A model generated the notes under the pieces. It was not told the origin of the DNA, searched no databases, and was given only the letters and a program-made list of their open reading frames with translations. From the NCBI RefSeq assembly GCF_008086045.1, contig NZ_VSEY01000017.1:1-64000 (forward strand): DNA of 64,000 nucleotides, read 5' to 3'. Numbering within the stretch: the first letter of the stretch is position 1; each line of letters opens with the position of its first letter. This document shows positions 16,784-25,472 of this stretch, in pieces. This DNA is from Nonomuraea sp. PA05 (GTDB lineage Bacteria > Actinomycetota > Actinomycetes > Streptosporangiales > Streptosporangiaceae). A program made the position numbers and the translations under genes.

Positions 16784-17353
16784 TCATAGGGGGCGGCGTA
16801 GCCCGTCCAGCACGAGGGTGATGACGTCGTCGGCCTCGGCCCGCCAACCGGGGCGGTCATGGGCCGCGCCGATGCCGTGCAGCGCCATCATCACGGCACC
16901 GCCACCCACGTCGTCGCGAACGGCGCCGTCCCGCACGGCGGCGGCCACCAGGTCGGTGACAGCCTGTTCCAGCGCCCGGCTGCCCTCGGCGAGGGCACCC
17001 GAGCGATCGGCCATGAGCGTGGCCAGCGTCCGGGCCAGGCCCTCGTGGGCAGCTATGTGGTCGACCATGCCGCGCAGGAAGGTCGCCAACGCCTCCGCCG
17101 CGGGCAGTGTGGCCTGTAGCCGACGGGCGCGGTCGCACAGCGCGGCGATCTCTCCGTGGTAGACCGCCTCGGCCAGCGCCGCCCGGGTGGGGAAGTGGCG
17201 GTACAGCGTGCCGGTGCCCACCCCTGCCAGGCGGGCGAAGTCATCGAAGCGCAGGTCGAAGAAGTCGCCGGCGTCGAAGACCTCCCGGGCGGTGGCGAGC
17301 AGGGCGTCACGCTTGCGCTGGGCGTCGGCCCGCAGGGGCTTGTCGGTGGTCAT
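16784..17353 (-). CDS. TetR-family transcriptional repressor
   Basis: This 189-residue TetR regulator starts at ATG 17353 (MTTDKPLRADAQRKRD). The N-terminal helix-turn-helix includes FDDFARLAGVGTGTLYRHFPTRAAL (about residues 33-57), and the C-terminal ligand domain is helical. The gene is divergent from a ketopantoate-reductase-like gene, and a perfect palindrome sits in the short intergenic region. It very likely represses that gene and possibly itself. Confidence 0.9.
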   Translation of the reverse strand: MTTDKPLRADAQRKRDALLATAREVFDAGDFFDLRFDDFARLAGVGTGTLYRHFPTRAALAEAVYHGEIAALCDRARRLQATLPAAEALATFLRGMVDHIAAHEGLARTLATLMADRSGALAEGSRALEQAVTDLVAAAVRDGAVRDDVGGGAVMMALHGIGAAHDRPGWRAEADDVITLVLDGLRRPL

Positions 17354-17366
17354 GCGCCGCCTCACG

Positions 17367-17395
17367 TTGACAAATGGAGATGATCTCCATATTTT
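17367..17395 (+). promoter_or_regulatory. Promoter with embedded TetR operator
   Basis: TTGACA (17367-17372) and TATTTT (17390-17395) are spaced by 17 nt and face the ketopantoate-reductase-like gene. The spacer is almost wholly occupied by the palindrome ATGGAGAT-G-ATCTCCAT (17374-17390). A degenerate second copy, GTGGAGATTGCCTCC, follows around 17402. A bound TetR dimer would block RNA polymerase directly. Confidence 0.75.
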
Positions 17396-17444
17396 GAGAA
17401 AGTGGAGATTGCCTCCGATTCGATCGTACCCCACGAGGTGCAGT

Positions 17445-18410
17445 GTGAAGATCCTGATGTTCGGCCGAGGCGTGATCGCCAGCATCTACGGCTGGGCCCT
17501 GCAACAGGCGGGACATGACGTTGAGTTCTACGTCCGGCCGGGTCGCGCGGCGACGTACGGGGACGCGGTGGACCTCGACCTGTTCGATATGCGGCGCCGA
17601 GTGTGGGGGCGGCGCGTCGCCGAGAAGTGGCCGGTGCGCTACCGCGAGGCGCTGGAGCCGGACCACGACTTCGACCTGGTCGTGCTCAGCGTGCCCCACC
17701 ATCGCCTCGCGGGCGCGACGGCCTTCCTGGCCCCGCGCGTCGGCCAGGCCACGGTGCTGATCTTCGGCAACCTCTGGACCGAGCCGCTCGCCGCCATCGG
17801 CGCACTCCCCGCCGACCAGGTCGCCTGGGGCTTTCCCCGAGCCGGTGGCGGTTTCGGCGCGGACGACGTACTCCACGGAGTACTCCTGCCGTCGGTCGTC
17901 TTCGGCACACTCGACCGGCCCCCGACCGACCGTGAACGGGCCGTGCGCCAGGCGTTTCGCGAGGCCGGGCTCCGGATCAAGGAGCGGCCAGACTTCCGCG
18001 GCTGGCTGTGGGTCCATTTCGCGTCGGACGCCGGCATGTTCTCGCAGGGCCTGCGGCTGGGATCCCTGTCCCAGTTGGCCGGGGCGACGGGCGACCTGCG
18101 CGAGGCGCTGCTGGCCGGCCGCGAACTGCTGCCGCTCCTCCAGGCGCGCGGCCTCGACCTGCGACGGCACCGGGGCGGTGTGCTGCCGTTCCGGGCGCCC
18201 ACCTGGCTGACGGCATCCGTGCTCGCCTGGCTGACCGCTCATGTCGCGCCCGCGCGCGTGAGCCTCACGGCGCACTCCGACCCCGATGCCGAGGAGCCGC
18301 GCGAGGTCTGCCGGGACACCCTGGCCGAAGCACGACGGCTGGGCATCTCGGTACCGCGACTGGAAGCGGCGGAACCGCACTTCGCCCGTGAGGGGACGGG
18401 TCGGGTCTGA
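17445..18410 (+). CDS. Ketopantoate reductase (ApbA/PanE)-like oxidoreductase
   Basis: This 321-residue NADP-binding protein begins VKILMFGRGVIASIYGWALQQAGHDVEFYVR, a Rossmann fold with GRGVIA in place of the usual GxGxxG. It follows with the ApbA/PanE-like FDLVVLSVPHHRL pattern. The C-terminal domain is helical as in the family. The start is GTG 17445 after ACGAGG. TetR-controlled homologs like this are common in actinomycetes and are probably not the housekeeping pantothenate enzyme. The substrate is unknown. Confidence 0.8.
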   Translation: MKILMFGRGVIASIYGWALQQAGHDVEFYVRPGRAATYGDAVDLDLFDMRRRVWGRRVAEKWPVRYREALEPDHDFDLVVLSVPHHRLAGATAFLAPRVGQATVLIFGNLWTEPLAAIGALPADQVAWGFPRAGGGFGADDVLHGVLLPSVVFGTLDRPPTDRERAVRQAFREAGLRIKERPDFRGWLWVHFASDAGMFSQGLRLGSLSQLAGATGDLREALLAGRELLPLLQARGLDLRRHRGGVLPFRAPTWLTASVLAWLTAHVAPARVSLTAHSDPDAEEPREVCRDTLAEARRLGISVPRLEAAEPHFAREGTGRV

Positions 18411-18540
18411 ATCTAGGTCCCCTTGGTCCGCCGCGTCCCAGAGCCAAACCCGGTCGCACCGGTCGGCCAGCTGCCGTTCACACACGGCTTTTCGCTGTCC
18501 AACCTCTGTCGCCTGGTCGTGATGTCGTGGAAGGGAAGTC

Positions 18541-18780
18541 ATGACTATCGCCGAGAAGCACGAGTTCCCCATGGCCCGTGCGTGCCCGTTCGTGCCGCCG
18601 CTGGCGTACGCGGAGATCCGCGAGGAAGAGTCGGTCTCGCGGGTTCGTCTGCCCGACAACGGCTGGGCCTGGGTGGTCAGCCGCCACGAGGACGTGCGGA
18701 CCGTGCTGAACGACCGGCGGTTCAGCACCGACAGGCAGCATCCGGACTTCCCGCAGCTGGTCAAGAGCGGGGCGCGCGGG
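18541..18780 (+). pseudogene. Cytochrome P450 N-terminal stub
   Basis: About 80 residues match the start of bacterial class I P450s: FPMARACPFVPPLAYAEIREEE, VSRVRLPDNGWAWVVSRHEDVRTVLNDRRFSTDR and HPDFPQL. A good GGAAGGGAAG precedes ATG 18541, so the start is native. After about residue 80 the homology stops and the frame continues as arginine-rich nonsense to 18861. The heme-binding and oxygen-binding regions are absent. A deletion or recombination removed the rest. Confidence 0.85.
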
Positions 18781-18951
18781 CGTTGTCGTCGTCGCGGTGC
18801 GCCACGTGAGCGCGGGCGATCAGGCGGGCCAGGAACTCGCGACCCACCGACCTCCAGCTGAAACGTGCAGGAACCTACGCCATCAAACAATCCAGGTCAC
18901 AGGCAGGGCGAGGCACGGGTCGCCGTATCTTCGCCCTGGGCGTTGCGGGCG

Positions 18952-19434
18952 TTACGGTCTCCACTGCTCCGCCGGCGACAAACCCGGCAGCGGCTTGCCG
19001 ATGAGGGCCAGAGGGAGGAAGAAGCAGACCTGGCCGATGGCCATGATGAGCGTGGCGAGCGCCTTGTCGTCGTACTGCTCGGAGGCCCTCGCGTACAGGT
19101 CGTCGGGGACTCGCTCGCCGGACGGGTTCGGGGTGAGCACGGCTTCGACCAGTTCCAGCGCGACGCGTTCGGCGTCGGTGAAGTAGGGCGCGTCCCTCCA
19201 GGAGGCCACGGCGGTGATGCTCTCCTCGGTGGCGCCGGCCTTGCGGAGGTTGCCGGTGTGCAGGACGGTCAGGTAGGTGCTGCCGGCGAGCTGGCCGGCG
19301 CGCAGCTGGAGCAGGCTGATGGTGGTCTGCGGGATCGTGGCGTTCCCGGTCGCCTTGTACAGGGCGCCGCCGATGTCCTTGAGCTCGGGGACGAGCACGG
19401 CGGGGTTGGGCAGGCGCGATTCGGTGGTGGTCAT
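18952..19434 (-). CDS. Carboxymuconolactone decarboxylase (CMD)/AhpD-family protein lacking the CxxC
   Basis: This 160-residue CMD-family protein starts at ATG 19434 with GAAAGGA upstream. In the redox-active members the motif is CxxCxxxH. Here the segment reads GSTYLTVLHTGNLRKAG, so both cysteines are replaced while the histidine and surrounding helix pattern are kept. A peroxidase-like disulfide chemistry is therefore unlikely. It is preceded by a GGTCACC-N16-CGTCAG promoter matching the SigJ/ECF41 type. CMD proteins are characteristic partners of ECF41 sigma factors, and one is encoded at 27707. Confidence 0.82.
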   Translation of the reverse strand: MTTTESRLPNPAVLVPELKDIGGALYKATGNATIPQTTISLLQLRAGQLAGSTYLTVLHTGNLRKAGATEESITAVASWRDAPYFTDAERVALELVEAVLTPNPSGERVPDDLYARASEQYDDKALATLIMAIGQVCFFLPLALIGKPLPGLSPAEQWRP

Positions 19435-19470
19435 GGTGGAGGATTCCTTTCTGAACGGTGTTTCGCTGCT

Positions 19471-19499
19471 CTGACGGATCGCACGGGGCGAAGGTGACC
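19471..19499 (-). promoter_or_regulatory. ECF41-type promoter for the CMD gene
   Basis: On the minus strand GGTCACC (19499-19493), a 16-nt spacer and CGTCAG (19476-19471) lie 37 nt upstream of the CMD start. The element recurs with identical spacing at 22165-22192 and 27643-27670. Confidence 0.7.
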
Positions 19500-19514
19500 G
19501 GTGAGGCGATCTGT

Positions 19515-20966
19515 TCATCCGGGCGTGCTGCCGAGCGTTTCCGGCGTGAGCTCGCTGTCGCGGTTCGCGGGCCGGGGGCGCAGGAGCAGGACGGCGGTAA
19601 GGATCGCGGCCAGGTAGAAGCCGCCCGCGCCGAGCATGCCCGCGGTGTAGCCGCTGGTGAGCGCGTCGGGCAGGGGCGTGCCCGGCGGCTGGCCGGTGGT
19701 GGCGGAGACGGCGATGCCCGCCAGGACGGCCAGCCCGAGGGCGCCGCCGATCTGCTGGCTGGTGTTGACCAGGCCGGAGGCGATGCCGGAGTCGCGCGGC
19801 GCGACGCCCTGGACGCCGCCGATGGTGGCGGCGACGAACCCGATGCCCAGGCCGATGCCGCCGGCGAGCTGGGCGGGTAGGAGCACGAGCAGAGGATTCT
19901 GGTCCGGGGTCAGCAGGCTGAACCAGCCCATCGCCGCGGCGGCCACCGCCATCCCGGTCGCCAGGACGGTCCGGGTGGAGGCGCGGGCCTGCAGCCGGGG
20001 GCCGATGAGGCCGGAGCCGATGCCGATGCCGACGGCGAACGGCAGGTACGCCAGACCGGTGATCATGGGCGAGAACTGCTCGATCGTCTGCATGTAGAGG
20101 GTGAGGAAGTAGAAGGTGGCCAGTTGCCCGGCGCCCATGAACAGCATGACCAGGTTGGCGCCGAGCCGGCCGCGGTCGGCCAGGACGCCTGCGGGCAGCA
20201 TCGGGCTGCGCGCAGTGCGCTGGATGAGCGCGAACACCACCAGCAGCGCGACGGTGGCCGCGCCGAAGGTCAGGGTGAGCCCGTCGCCGACGCCGTGGGA
20301 GCCGGCCCGGTTGATCGCGTACACCAGCGAGCCGAGGCCGAGGGTCACCGCGGCGGCGCCGGGCAGGTCGATGCCGCCGCGCTCGCGGGTGCCCGGCTTC
20401 AGGGCGAAGGTGCCGGCCAGGACCAGGAGCGCGATGGGAATGTTGACGAACATGATCCAGCGCCAGCCCAGGTACTCGGTGAGCGCGCCGCCCAGCAGCA
20501 GGCCGGCGACCGAGCCCAGGCCGCCCATGGCGCCGTACACGCCGAGCGCCTTGTTGCGCTGGGGCCCGGCGGGGAAGGTGTCGGCCAGCAGGGACAGCGC
20601 GGCCGGTGCGACGATCGCGGCGCCGACGCCCTGCAACACCCGGGCGACGATCAGCACGGTCCCGTTGCCCGCCACGCCGCCCAGCAGGGACGCGGCCAGG
20701 AAGACGACCAGGCCGGCACGGAACAGCGTGCGCCGGCCGAAAAGGTCACCGGCGCGGCCACCGGCCAGCAGCAGGCCGCCGAAGGCCAGGGCGTAGGAGG
20801 TGAGCACCCAGTCCAGGTCGGCCTCGGGGATGCCGAGTCCGGTCCCGATGACGGGCAGGCCCACGGTCACGATGGTGCCGTCCATCACCATCAGCAGCTG
20901 CGCGGCGGCGATCACCAGCAACGCCAGGCCGCTTCGCGCAGGACGAGGCGGGGTGTGCGTACTCAT
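19515..20966 (-). CDS. MFS drug-resistance transporter, DHA2 (EmrB/QacA) family
   Basis: This 483-residue protein has about 14 membrane helices. GTIVTVGLPVIGTGLG (family motif D1-like) is near residue 30, WVLTSYALAFGGLLLAGGRAGDLFGRRTLFRAG carries motif A, and ARVLQGVGAAIVAPAALSLL is motif C. It exports hydrophobic compounds using the proton gradient. I chose ATG 20966. It follows the serine hydrolase gene by 11 nt and is probably its operon partner under the promoter at 22165-22192. Confidence 0.88.
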   Translation of the reverse strand: MSTHTPPRPARSGLALLVIAAAQLLMVMDGTIVTVGLPVIGTGLGIPEADLDWVLTSYALAFGGLLLAGGRAGDLFGRRTLFRAGLVVFLAASLLGGVAGNGTVLIVARVLQGVGAAIVAPAALSLLADTFPAGPQRNKALGVYGAMGGLGSVAGLLLGGALTEYLGWRWIMFVNIPIALLVLAGTFALKPGTRERGGIDLPGAAAVTLGLGSLVYAINRAGSHGVGDGLTLTFGAATVALLVVFALIQRTARSPMLPAGVLADRGRLGANLVMLFMGAGQLATFYFLTLYMQTIEQFSPMITGLAYLPFAVGIGIGSGLIGPRLQARASTRTVLATGMAVAAAAMGWFSLLTPDQNPLLVLLPAQLAGGIGLGIGFVAATIGGVQGVAPRDSGIASGLVNTSQQIGGALGLAVLAGIAVSATTGQPPGTPLPDALTSGYTAGMLGAGGFYLAAILTAVLLLRPRPANRDSELTPETLGSTPG

Positions 20967-20977
20967 CTGAAAGCTCC

Positions 20978-22126
20978 TCACGAGGCGGTGGCTGCACGGT
21001 GGACCGCGGCGGCGAGCCGGTCGTGCTCGGGGTAGGACCAGCCGAAGCCGAAACGCCGCCGCGTGTAGCCGAAGGCGATGCCGCTGAGGGGGTCGGCGAA
21101 GGCTTCCGAGCCCGCCGACCCGTCGTGCCCGAACGCGTTCGCGCTCAAGAACGGGTAACGCAGGCCCTTGGCCTGGAACCCGAGCGCGTAGTTGCCCTGC
21201 TCACCGCGGACCAGGTCGTAGCCGGTGGAGTGCAGTTGTGCGAACTCGCCGACGGTGTCCGGCTTGAGCAGCGGGGGCCGTCCGTCGATGCCCCAGACGG
21301 CCGCCGCGTACAGGGCGGCCAGGCCGCGCGCGCTGCCCACCCCGCCGGCCGAGGCCGGGCCGTTAGCGTGGACGGCGCGGTCGTTGGCGAAGGCCACCTG
21401 GTCCAGCGGCGGCGTGCTGTTGAGCCCGTACCCGATGCCGAGGATGCTGTGCGGACCCGGCACGTTCGACCAGAACGCGGCCTCCTGCTCCGGCGTGGCC
21501 GTCCACCACTGGATCGGCCGGAACCGCCCCTCCTCGGACTCGGGCAGCCCCAGATAGAGGTCCAGCCCGTACGGCACCCGGATCCGCTCGTCGTAGACCT
21601 GCTGCAGCGACTGCCCGGTCGCCCGCCGGATCACCTCGTTCACCAGGGCGAACGAGACGAACCCGCCGTAGCCGTAGGCCGAACCCGGCCGCCAATACGG
21701 CCGCTGCCCCGCCAGGCGACGCGCGATCACCGCGTCGTCGGCCAGCTCGGCCGCCGACAGCCCGCCGTCGACGCCGATCACGCCGGAGCGGTGGGTCAGC
21801 ACGTCCCGCAGCGTGATCCCGTGCTTGCCCGCGGCGGCGAACTCCGGCCAGTGCCGCGCCACCGGCTCGTCGAGATCGAGAGCCCCCTCCTGGACCAGCA
21901 GCGCAGCCACCAGCGTCGCGGCCCCCTTGGTGGAGGAGTAGACCCCGGTCAGCGTGTCGCCGCCGACCTCGTCCCCGGCCCACAGGTCCACCACCCGGCG
22001 GCCGTGCACGTGAACGGCCAGCTGCGCGTCCACCTGGCCGTCCTGCTCGGCCACCACCGCGGCGAACTCCTCGCGCACCGGATCGAAGCCGTCCACCACC
22101 GTTCCGTGAATGTTCGTCCTGCTCAT
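20978..22126 (-). CDS. Serine hydrolase, beta-lactamase/EstB family
   Basis: This 382-residue class C beta-lactamase-fold enzyme carries the SxxK catalytic motif in YSSTKGAATLVAALLV (about residue 72) and a YGYGGF tyrosine motif near residue 160. Proteins of this group are usually esterases or transacylases rather than antibiotic-resistance beta-lactamases. It has no signal peptide, so it is cytoplasmic. Start ATG 22126 is preceded by AAGAAAGG. It is co-transcribed with the MFS gene and lies behind the second GGTCACC-N16-CGTCA promoter. Confidence 0.85.
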   Translation of the reverse strand: MSRTNIHGTVVDGFDPVREEFAAVVAEQDGQVDAQLAVHVHGRRVVDLWAGDEVGGDTLTGVYSSTKGAATLVAALLVQEGALDLDEPVARHWPEFAAAGKHGITLRDVLTHRSGVIGVDGGLSAAELADDAVIARRLAGQRPYWRPGSAYGYGGFVSFALVNEVIRRATGQSLQQVYDERIRVPYGLDLYLGLPESEEGRFRPIQWWTATPEQEAAFWSNVPGPHSILGIGYGLNSTPPLDQVAFANDRAVHANGPASAGGVGSARGLAALYAAAVWGIDGRPPLLKPDTVGEFAQLHSTGYDLVRGEQGNYALGFQAKGLRYPFLSANAFGHDGSAGSEAFADPLSGIAFGYTRRRFGFGWSYPEHDRLAAAVHRAATAS

Positions 22127-22164
22127 TGTCAGAACCTTTCTTGAGTGAGTGCTGGTCGCCGGCA

Positions 22165-22192
22165 TGACGGCCGGCGCCGGCAAAAGGTGACC
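22165..22192 (-). promoter_or_regulatory. ECF41-type promoter for the serine hydrolase-MFS operon
   Basis: Reading the minus strand, GGTCACC (22192-22186), a 16-nt spacer and CGTCA (22169-22165) lie about 40 nt before the hydrolase start, the same geometry as at 19471-19499. Confidence 0.7.
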
Positions 22193-22228
22193 GGTGCGGC
22201 CCTGGGGGCTGGGCGTCCCCTCAGGGGT

Positions 22229-22954
<726 letters not shown>

Positions 22955-22955
22955 C

Positions 22956-23180
22956 GTGGGTTCGCTTTCCGTGCGTAAGTTCCAGGAGGCGCCGGCGGGC
23001 TCTTTGATGGCCGCGTTCAGCCGGTTGAACAGGTTCGTCACGCCGATCAGCAGCAGCAGCGCCGAGATCTGCTTCTCGTCGTAGTGCCGGGCGACCAGGT
23101 CCCACAGCTCGTCGCTGACCGCCTCGCCGGAGCGGTCGGCCAGCCGGGTGACGGCCTCGGTCAGCTCCAGCGCGGCGCGT
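22956..23180 (-). pseudogene. Truncated CMD/AhpD-family gene fragment
   Basis: The minus-strand frame just upstream of the SDR reads AALELTEAVTRLADRSGEAV, then DELWDLVARHYDEKQISALLLLIG and TNLFNRLNAAIKEPAG. This is the C-terminal third of an AhpD/CMD-family protein. The catalytic CxxC part is missing; homology stops at about 23180 at unrelated sequence. There is no stop between it and the SDR start, so a read-through fusion is possible. It shows that the operon once began with a second CMD gene whose promoter and 5' end were lost. Confidence 0.8.
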
Positions 23181-23399
23181 TATTCTGACGGACACGCCGG
23201 CAGGGAAGGTCGTTCAGGAACAGCCCTGTGCCCTCTTCCAGGGGCAGGTCCTCTCCGCGCGGGGGTGACATACATGGGCGGGTGGCGTTCTGGACGTCCG
23301 GGCTGCGCGAAGCGCTGGTGCCACCGCAGAAGGCGCACCAGAGCCTGATCACCGCGCTGCCGGCGCAGAGATCGGGCGCGACGGCAGCCAGTGTCGGCT

Positions 23400-23650
23400 A
23401 CGAGACGATCCAGGTGCGGAACCTGGCAGCGCGCCGGGTCGTGGGCTCATCGGCTACGTCGACGACTTGCCTTACGCCGTGGGATTCAGCTCGACGGCCC
23501 TGCTCATCTCCTCCTCGGACGGCAGGCTCCGGAAGGTCACAGTGGATCCCGAAACGGCGGTCGCCTCGATCTGCGCCGCTGACGGCAGGGAGGGCGCCGA
23601 GTGGCAGGAGCACATCGGGGGACTGCCGTTCCAAGGGACCTGCGGCTCCT
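23400..23650 (+). pseudogene. C-terminal remnant of an NTPase/WD40 protein
   Basis: A frame around 23452-23645 reads DDLPYAVGFSSTALLISSSD, then VDPETAVASICAADGREGAEW and HIGGLPFQGTC. This is the typical ending of actinomycete WD40 signalling proteins; compare VDPDHAITHICTAATRDLTPDEWHHYLPSTPYAHTC-type ending of the gene at 28896-32582. The preceding blade is in another frame, and no upstream gene body remains. The sequence from 23180 to here holds nothing else I can identify. Confidence 0.65.
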
Positions 23651-23778
23651 CAACGACCTCGGCCGCTGATGGAGCCGGACGGCGCTGTGTATCCACCGAT
23701 CGGTGGAGGCGCGAATCAACCCGAGCTCAGCCGCCACGGTCGATGTGGCGGGATGCGGTGCGTTCGTAACTTCGCAGC

Positions 23779-24708
23779 ATGTACGCATTGGAAGTACGAA
23801 ACCTGCACAAGCGCTACGGGGAGCACGTTGCCGTGGACGACGTCTCCTTCACCGTTGAAGAGGGGGAGATCTTCGGCATCATCGGACCCAACGGCGCCGG
23901 CAAGACGACCACCGTCGAAAGCATCGCCGGGCTGCGAACGCCCGACTCGGGCTCGATCTCCGTGCTGGGACTCGACCCGATCAAGGACAGGGCCGAGGTG
24001 CGTGAGCGTCTCGGCGTGCAACTGCAGGAGAGCAGCTGCCCAGACGCGATCAAGGTCGCCGAAGCCCTCGAGCTCTACAGCTCCTTCTACAGCAATCCCG
24101 CCGACTGGCGCGAGCTCATGCAGCTCCTGAGCCTCACCGAAAAGCGCGACACGCAGTACAAGGCCCTCTCGGGTGGGCAGAAGCAGCGGCTTTCGATCGC
24201 GCTTGCCCTGGTCGGCAACCCGAAGATCGCGATTCTCGACGAGCTCACGACGGGACTGGACCCGCAGGCCAGGCGCGACACCTGGAACCTCATCGAGCGG
24301 GTTCACGACACGGGCGTCACGATCCTCCTTGTCACGCACTTCATGGATGAAGCCGAGCGCCTCAGCGACCGGATCGCCGTCATCGACGGTGGCCGGGTCG
24401 CCGCGGTGGACACACCGGAAGGGTTGATCGCGCGGTCGAGCGCGGTACAGCAGGTCCGGTTCCGCGTGAGTCAGCCGCTGGACAAGAGTGTCCTGACCGA
24501 GCTTCCCGAAGTGAGCAATGTCGAGATCACCGAGGGCCGCTGGCTGGTCACCGGCAGGGGACAGCTTCTGAGCAGCGTCGCAGGGGCTCTCGCCAGGGCA
24601 CAGGTCGTGGCGGAGGATCTCCGCGTCGACCAGCGCAACCTCGACGACGCGTTCGTGGCCTTCACGGGACGCGCCCCGGAGGCCCCCTCTGAAAGGCGGG
24701 TTGGCTGA
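23779..24708 (+). CDS. ABC transporter ATP-binding protein, ABC-2 type drug/polyketide export
   Basis: This 309-residue ATPase has Walker A GPNGAGKTT (about residue 37), Q-loop LQES, signature LSGGQKQR, Walker B IAILDELTTGLD and switch histidine in LLVTHFMDEA. Walker B has DELTTGLD where most relatives have DEPTTGLD. A C-terminal extension of about 80 residues is typical of DrrA-like proteins. Its TGA overlaps the permease ATG. With the permease and the following sensor kinase and regulator it forms a BceAB/YxdJK-like or DrrAB-like export and response unit. Confidence 0.9.
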   Translation: MYALEVRNLHKRYGEHVAVDDVSFTVEEGEIFGIIGPNGAGKTTTVESIAGLRTPDSGSISVLGLDPIKDRAEVRERLGVQLQESSCPDAIKVAEALELYSSFYSNPADWRELMQLLSLTEKRDTQYKALSGGQKQRLSIALALVGNPKIAILDELTTGLDPQARRDTWNLIERVHDTGVTILLVTHFMDEAERLSDRIAVIDGGRVAAVDTPEGLIARSSAVQQVRFRVSQPLDKSVLTELPEVSNVEITEGRWLVTGRGQLLSSVAGALARAQVVAEDLRVDQRNLDDAFVAFTGRAPEAPSERRVG

Positions 24709-25472
24709 TGGGTGCTGTCCTGAAGCTGGTCAAGGTCGAGACGAGACTCTTCCTTCGAGACTCTGCCACCGTCATGTTCGGTGTGCTGTTCCCGACGGGA
24801 CTCCTGCTCGGGCTGGGTGCCGTCCCGGCGCTCAGAGAGGCGTCGCCGGAAACCGGCGGGCTCCGGTCCATCGACGTGTGGGCGCCGACCGCGCTGGTGT
24901 TCGGGATGGTGATGATCGCTGTGCAGCACGTCCCGGCGGTGATCGCGACGTATCGTGAGCGCGGCATCCTGCGCAGGCTGTCGACCACTCCCGTGCATCC
25001 GCGCAGTGTCCTGCTCGCGCAGATGATCGTCGCGTTCGCCTCCGTGGTCGTCTCCGCGTCACTCATGATCTTCTTCGCGTGGGCGGTGCTGGACATCACG
25101 CCGCCCGAGCGGCCCCTGGAACTCGTCGTCGCCTTCGTCGTCGGCTATGCGGCACTGCTCGGGCTCGGCATGATCTCCGCGGCCGTGGCCCGCACGAGCA
25201 GTGCCGCGAACCAGGCCGGCACCATCCTGTTCGTCGCGCTGATGTTCTTCGGCGGAGCCTTCCTGCCCCGTACCCTCATGCCCGACGTGCTGCGCGAGGT
25301 CGGCGAATTCATCCCGCCAGGGCTGCAGGCTCTCACTGCGGCGTGGTCCGCCGAGGCGGGCGCGATCACCGCCACCGCAGGCGGGCAGCCCTTCTGGCTG
25401 CAGATTGCCATAATGGCGGGTATCGCAGTGACCGCGAGCGCGATCGCCGCAAAGCTCTTCCGCTGGGAGTAA
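24708..25472 (+). CDS. ABC-2 type permease
   Basis: This 254-residue membrane protein has about six helices and the ABC-2 family layout, with a conserved segment around RERGILRRLSTTPVHPRSVLLAQ (about residues 82-104) and a PRTLMPDVLREVGEFIPPGLQAL region before the last helix. It pairs with the preceding ATPase, to which it is translationally coupled. It probably exports a lipophilic compound. It ends immediately before the histidine kinase start. Confidence 0.88.
   Translation: MGAVLKLVKVETRLFLRDSATVMFGVLFPTGLLLGLGAVPALREASPETGGLRSIDVWAPTALVFGMVMIAVQHVPAVIATYRERGILRRLSTTPVHPRSVLLAQMIVAFASVVVSASLMIFFAWAVLDITPPERPLELVVAFVVGYAALLGLGMISAAVARTSSAANQAGTILFVALMFFGGAFLPRTLMPDVLREVGEFIPPGLQALTAAWSAEAGAITATAGGQPFWLQIAIMAGIAVTASAIAAKLFRWE

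Noticed and set aside
16182..16847. An active integrase with a nearby tRNA attachment site
   Set aside because: The catalytic tyrosine region is missing, and I see no tRNA gene in the window.
20978..22126. Beta-lactam resistance gene
   Set aside because: It has the SxxK fold motif but no signal peptide and the EstB-like pattern; esterase-type activity is more likely.
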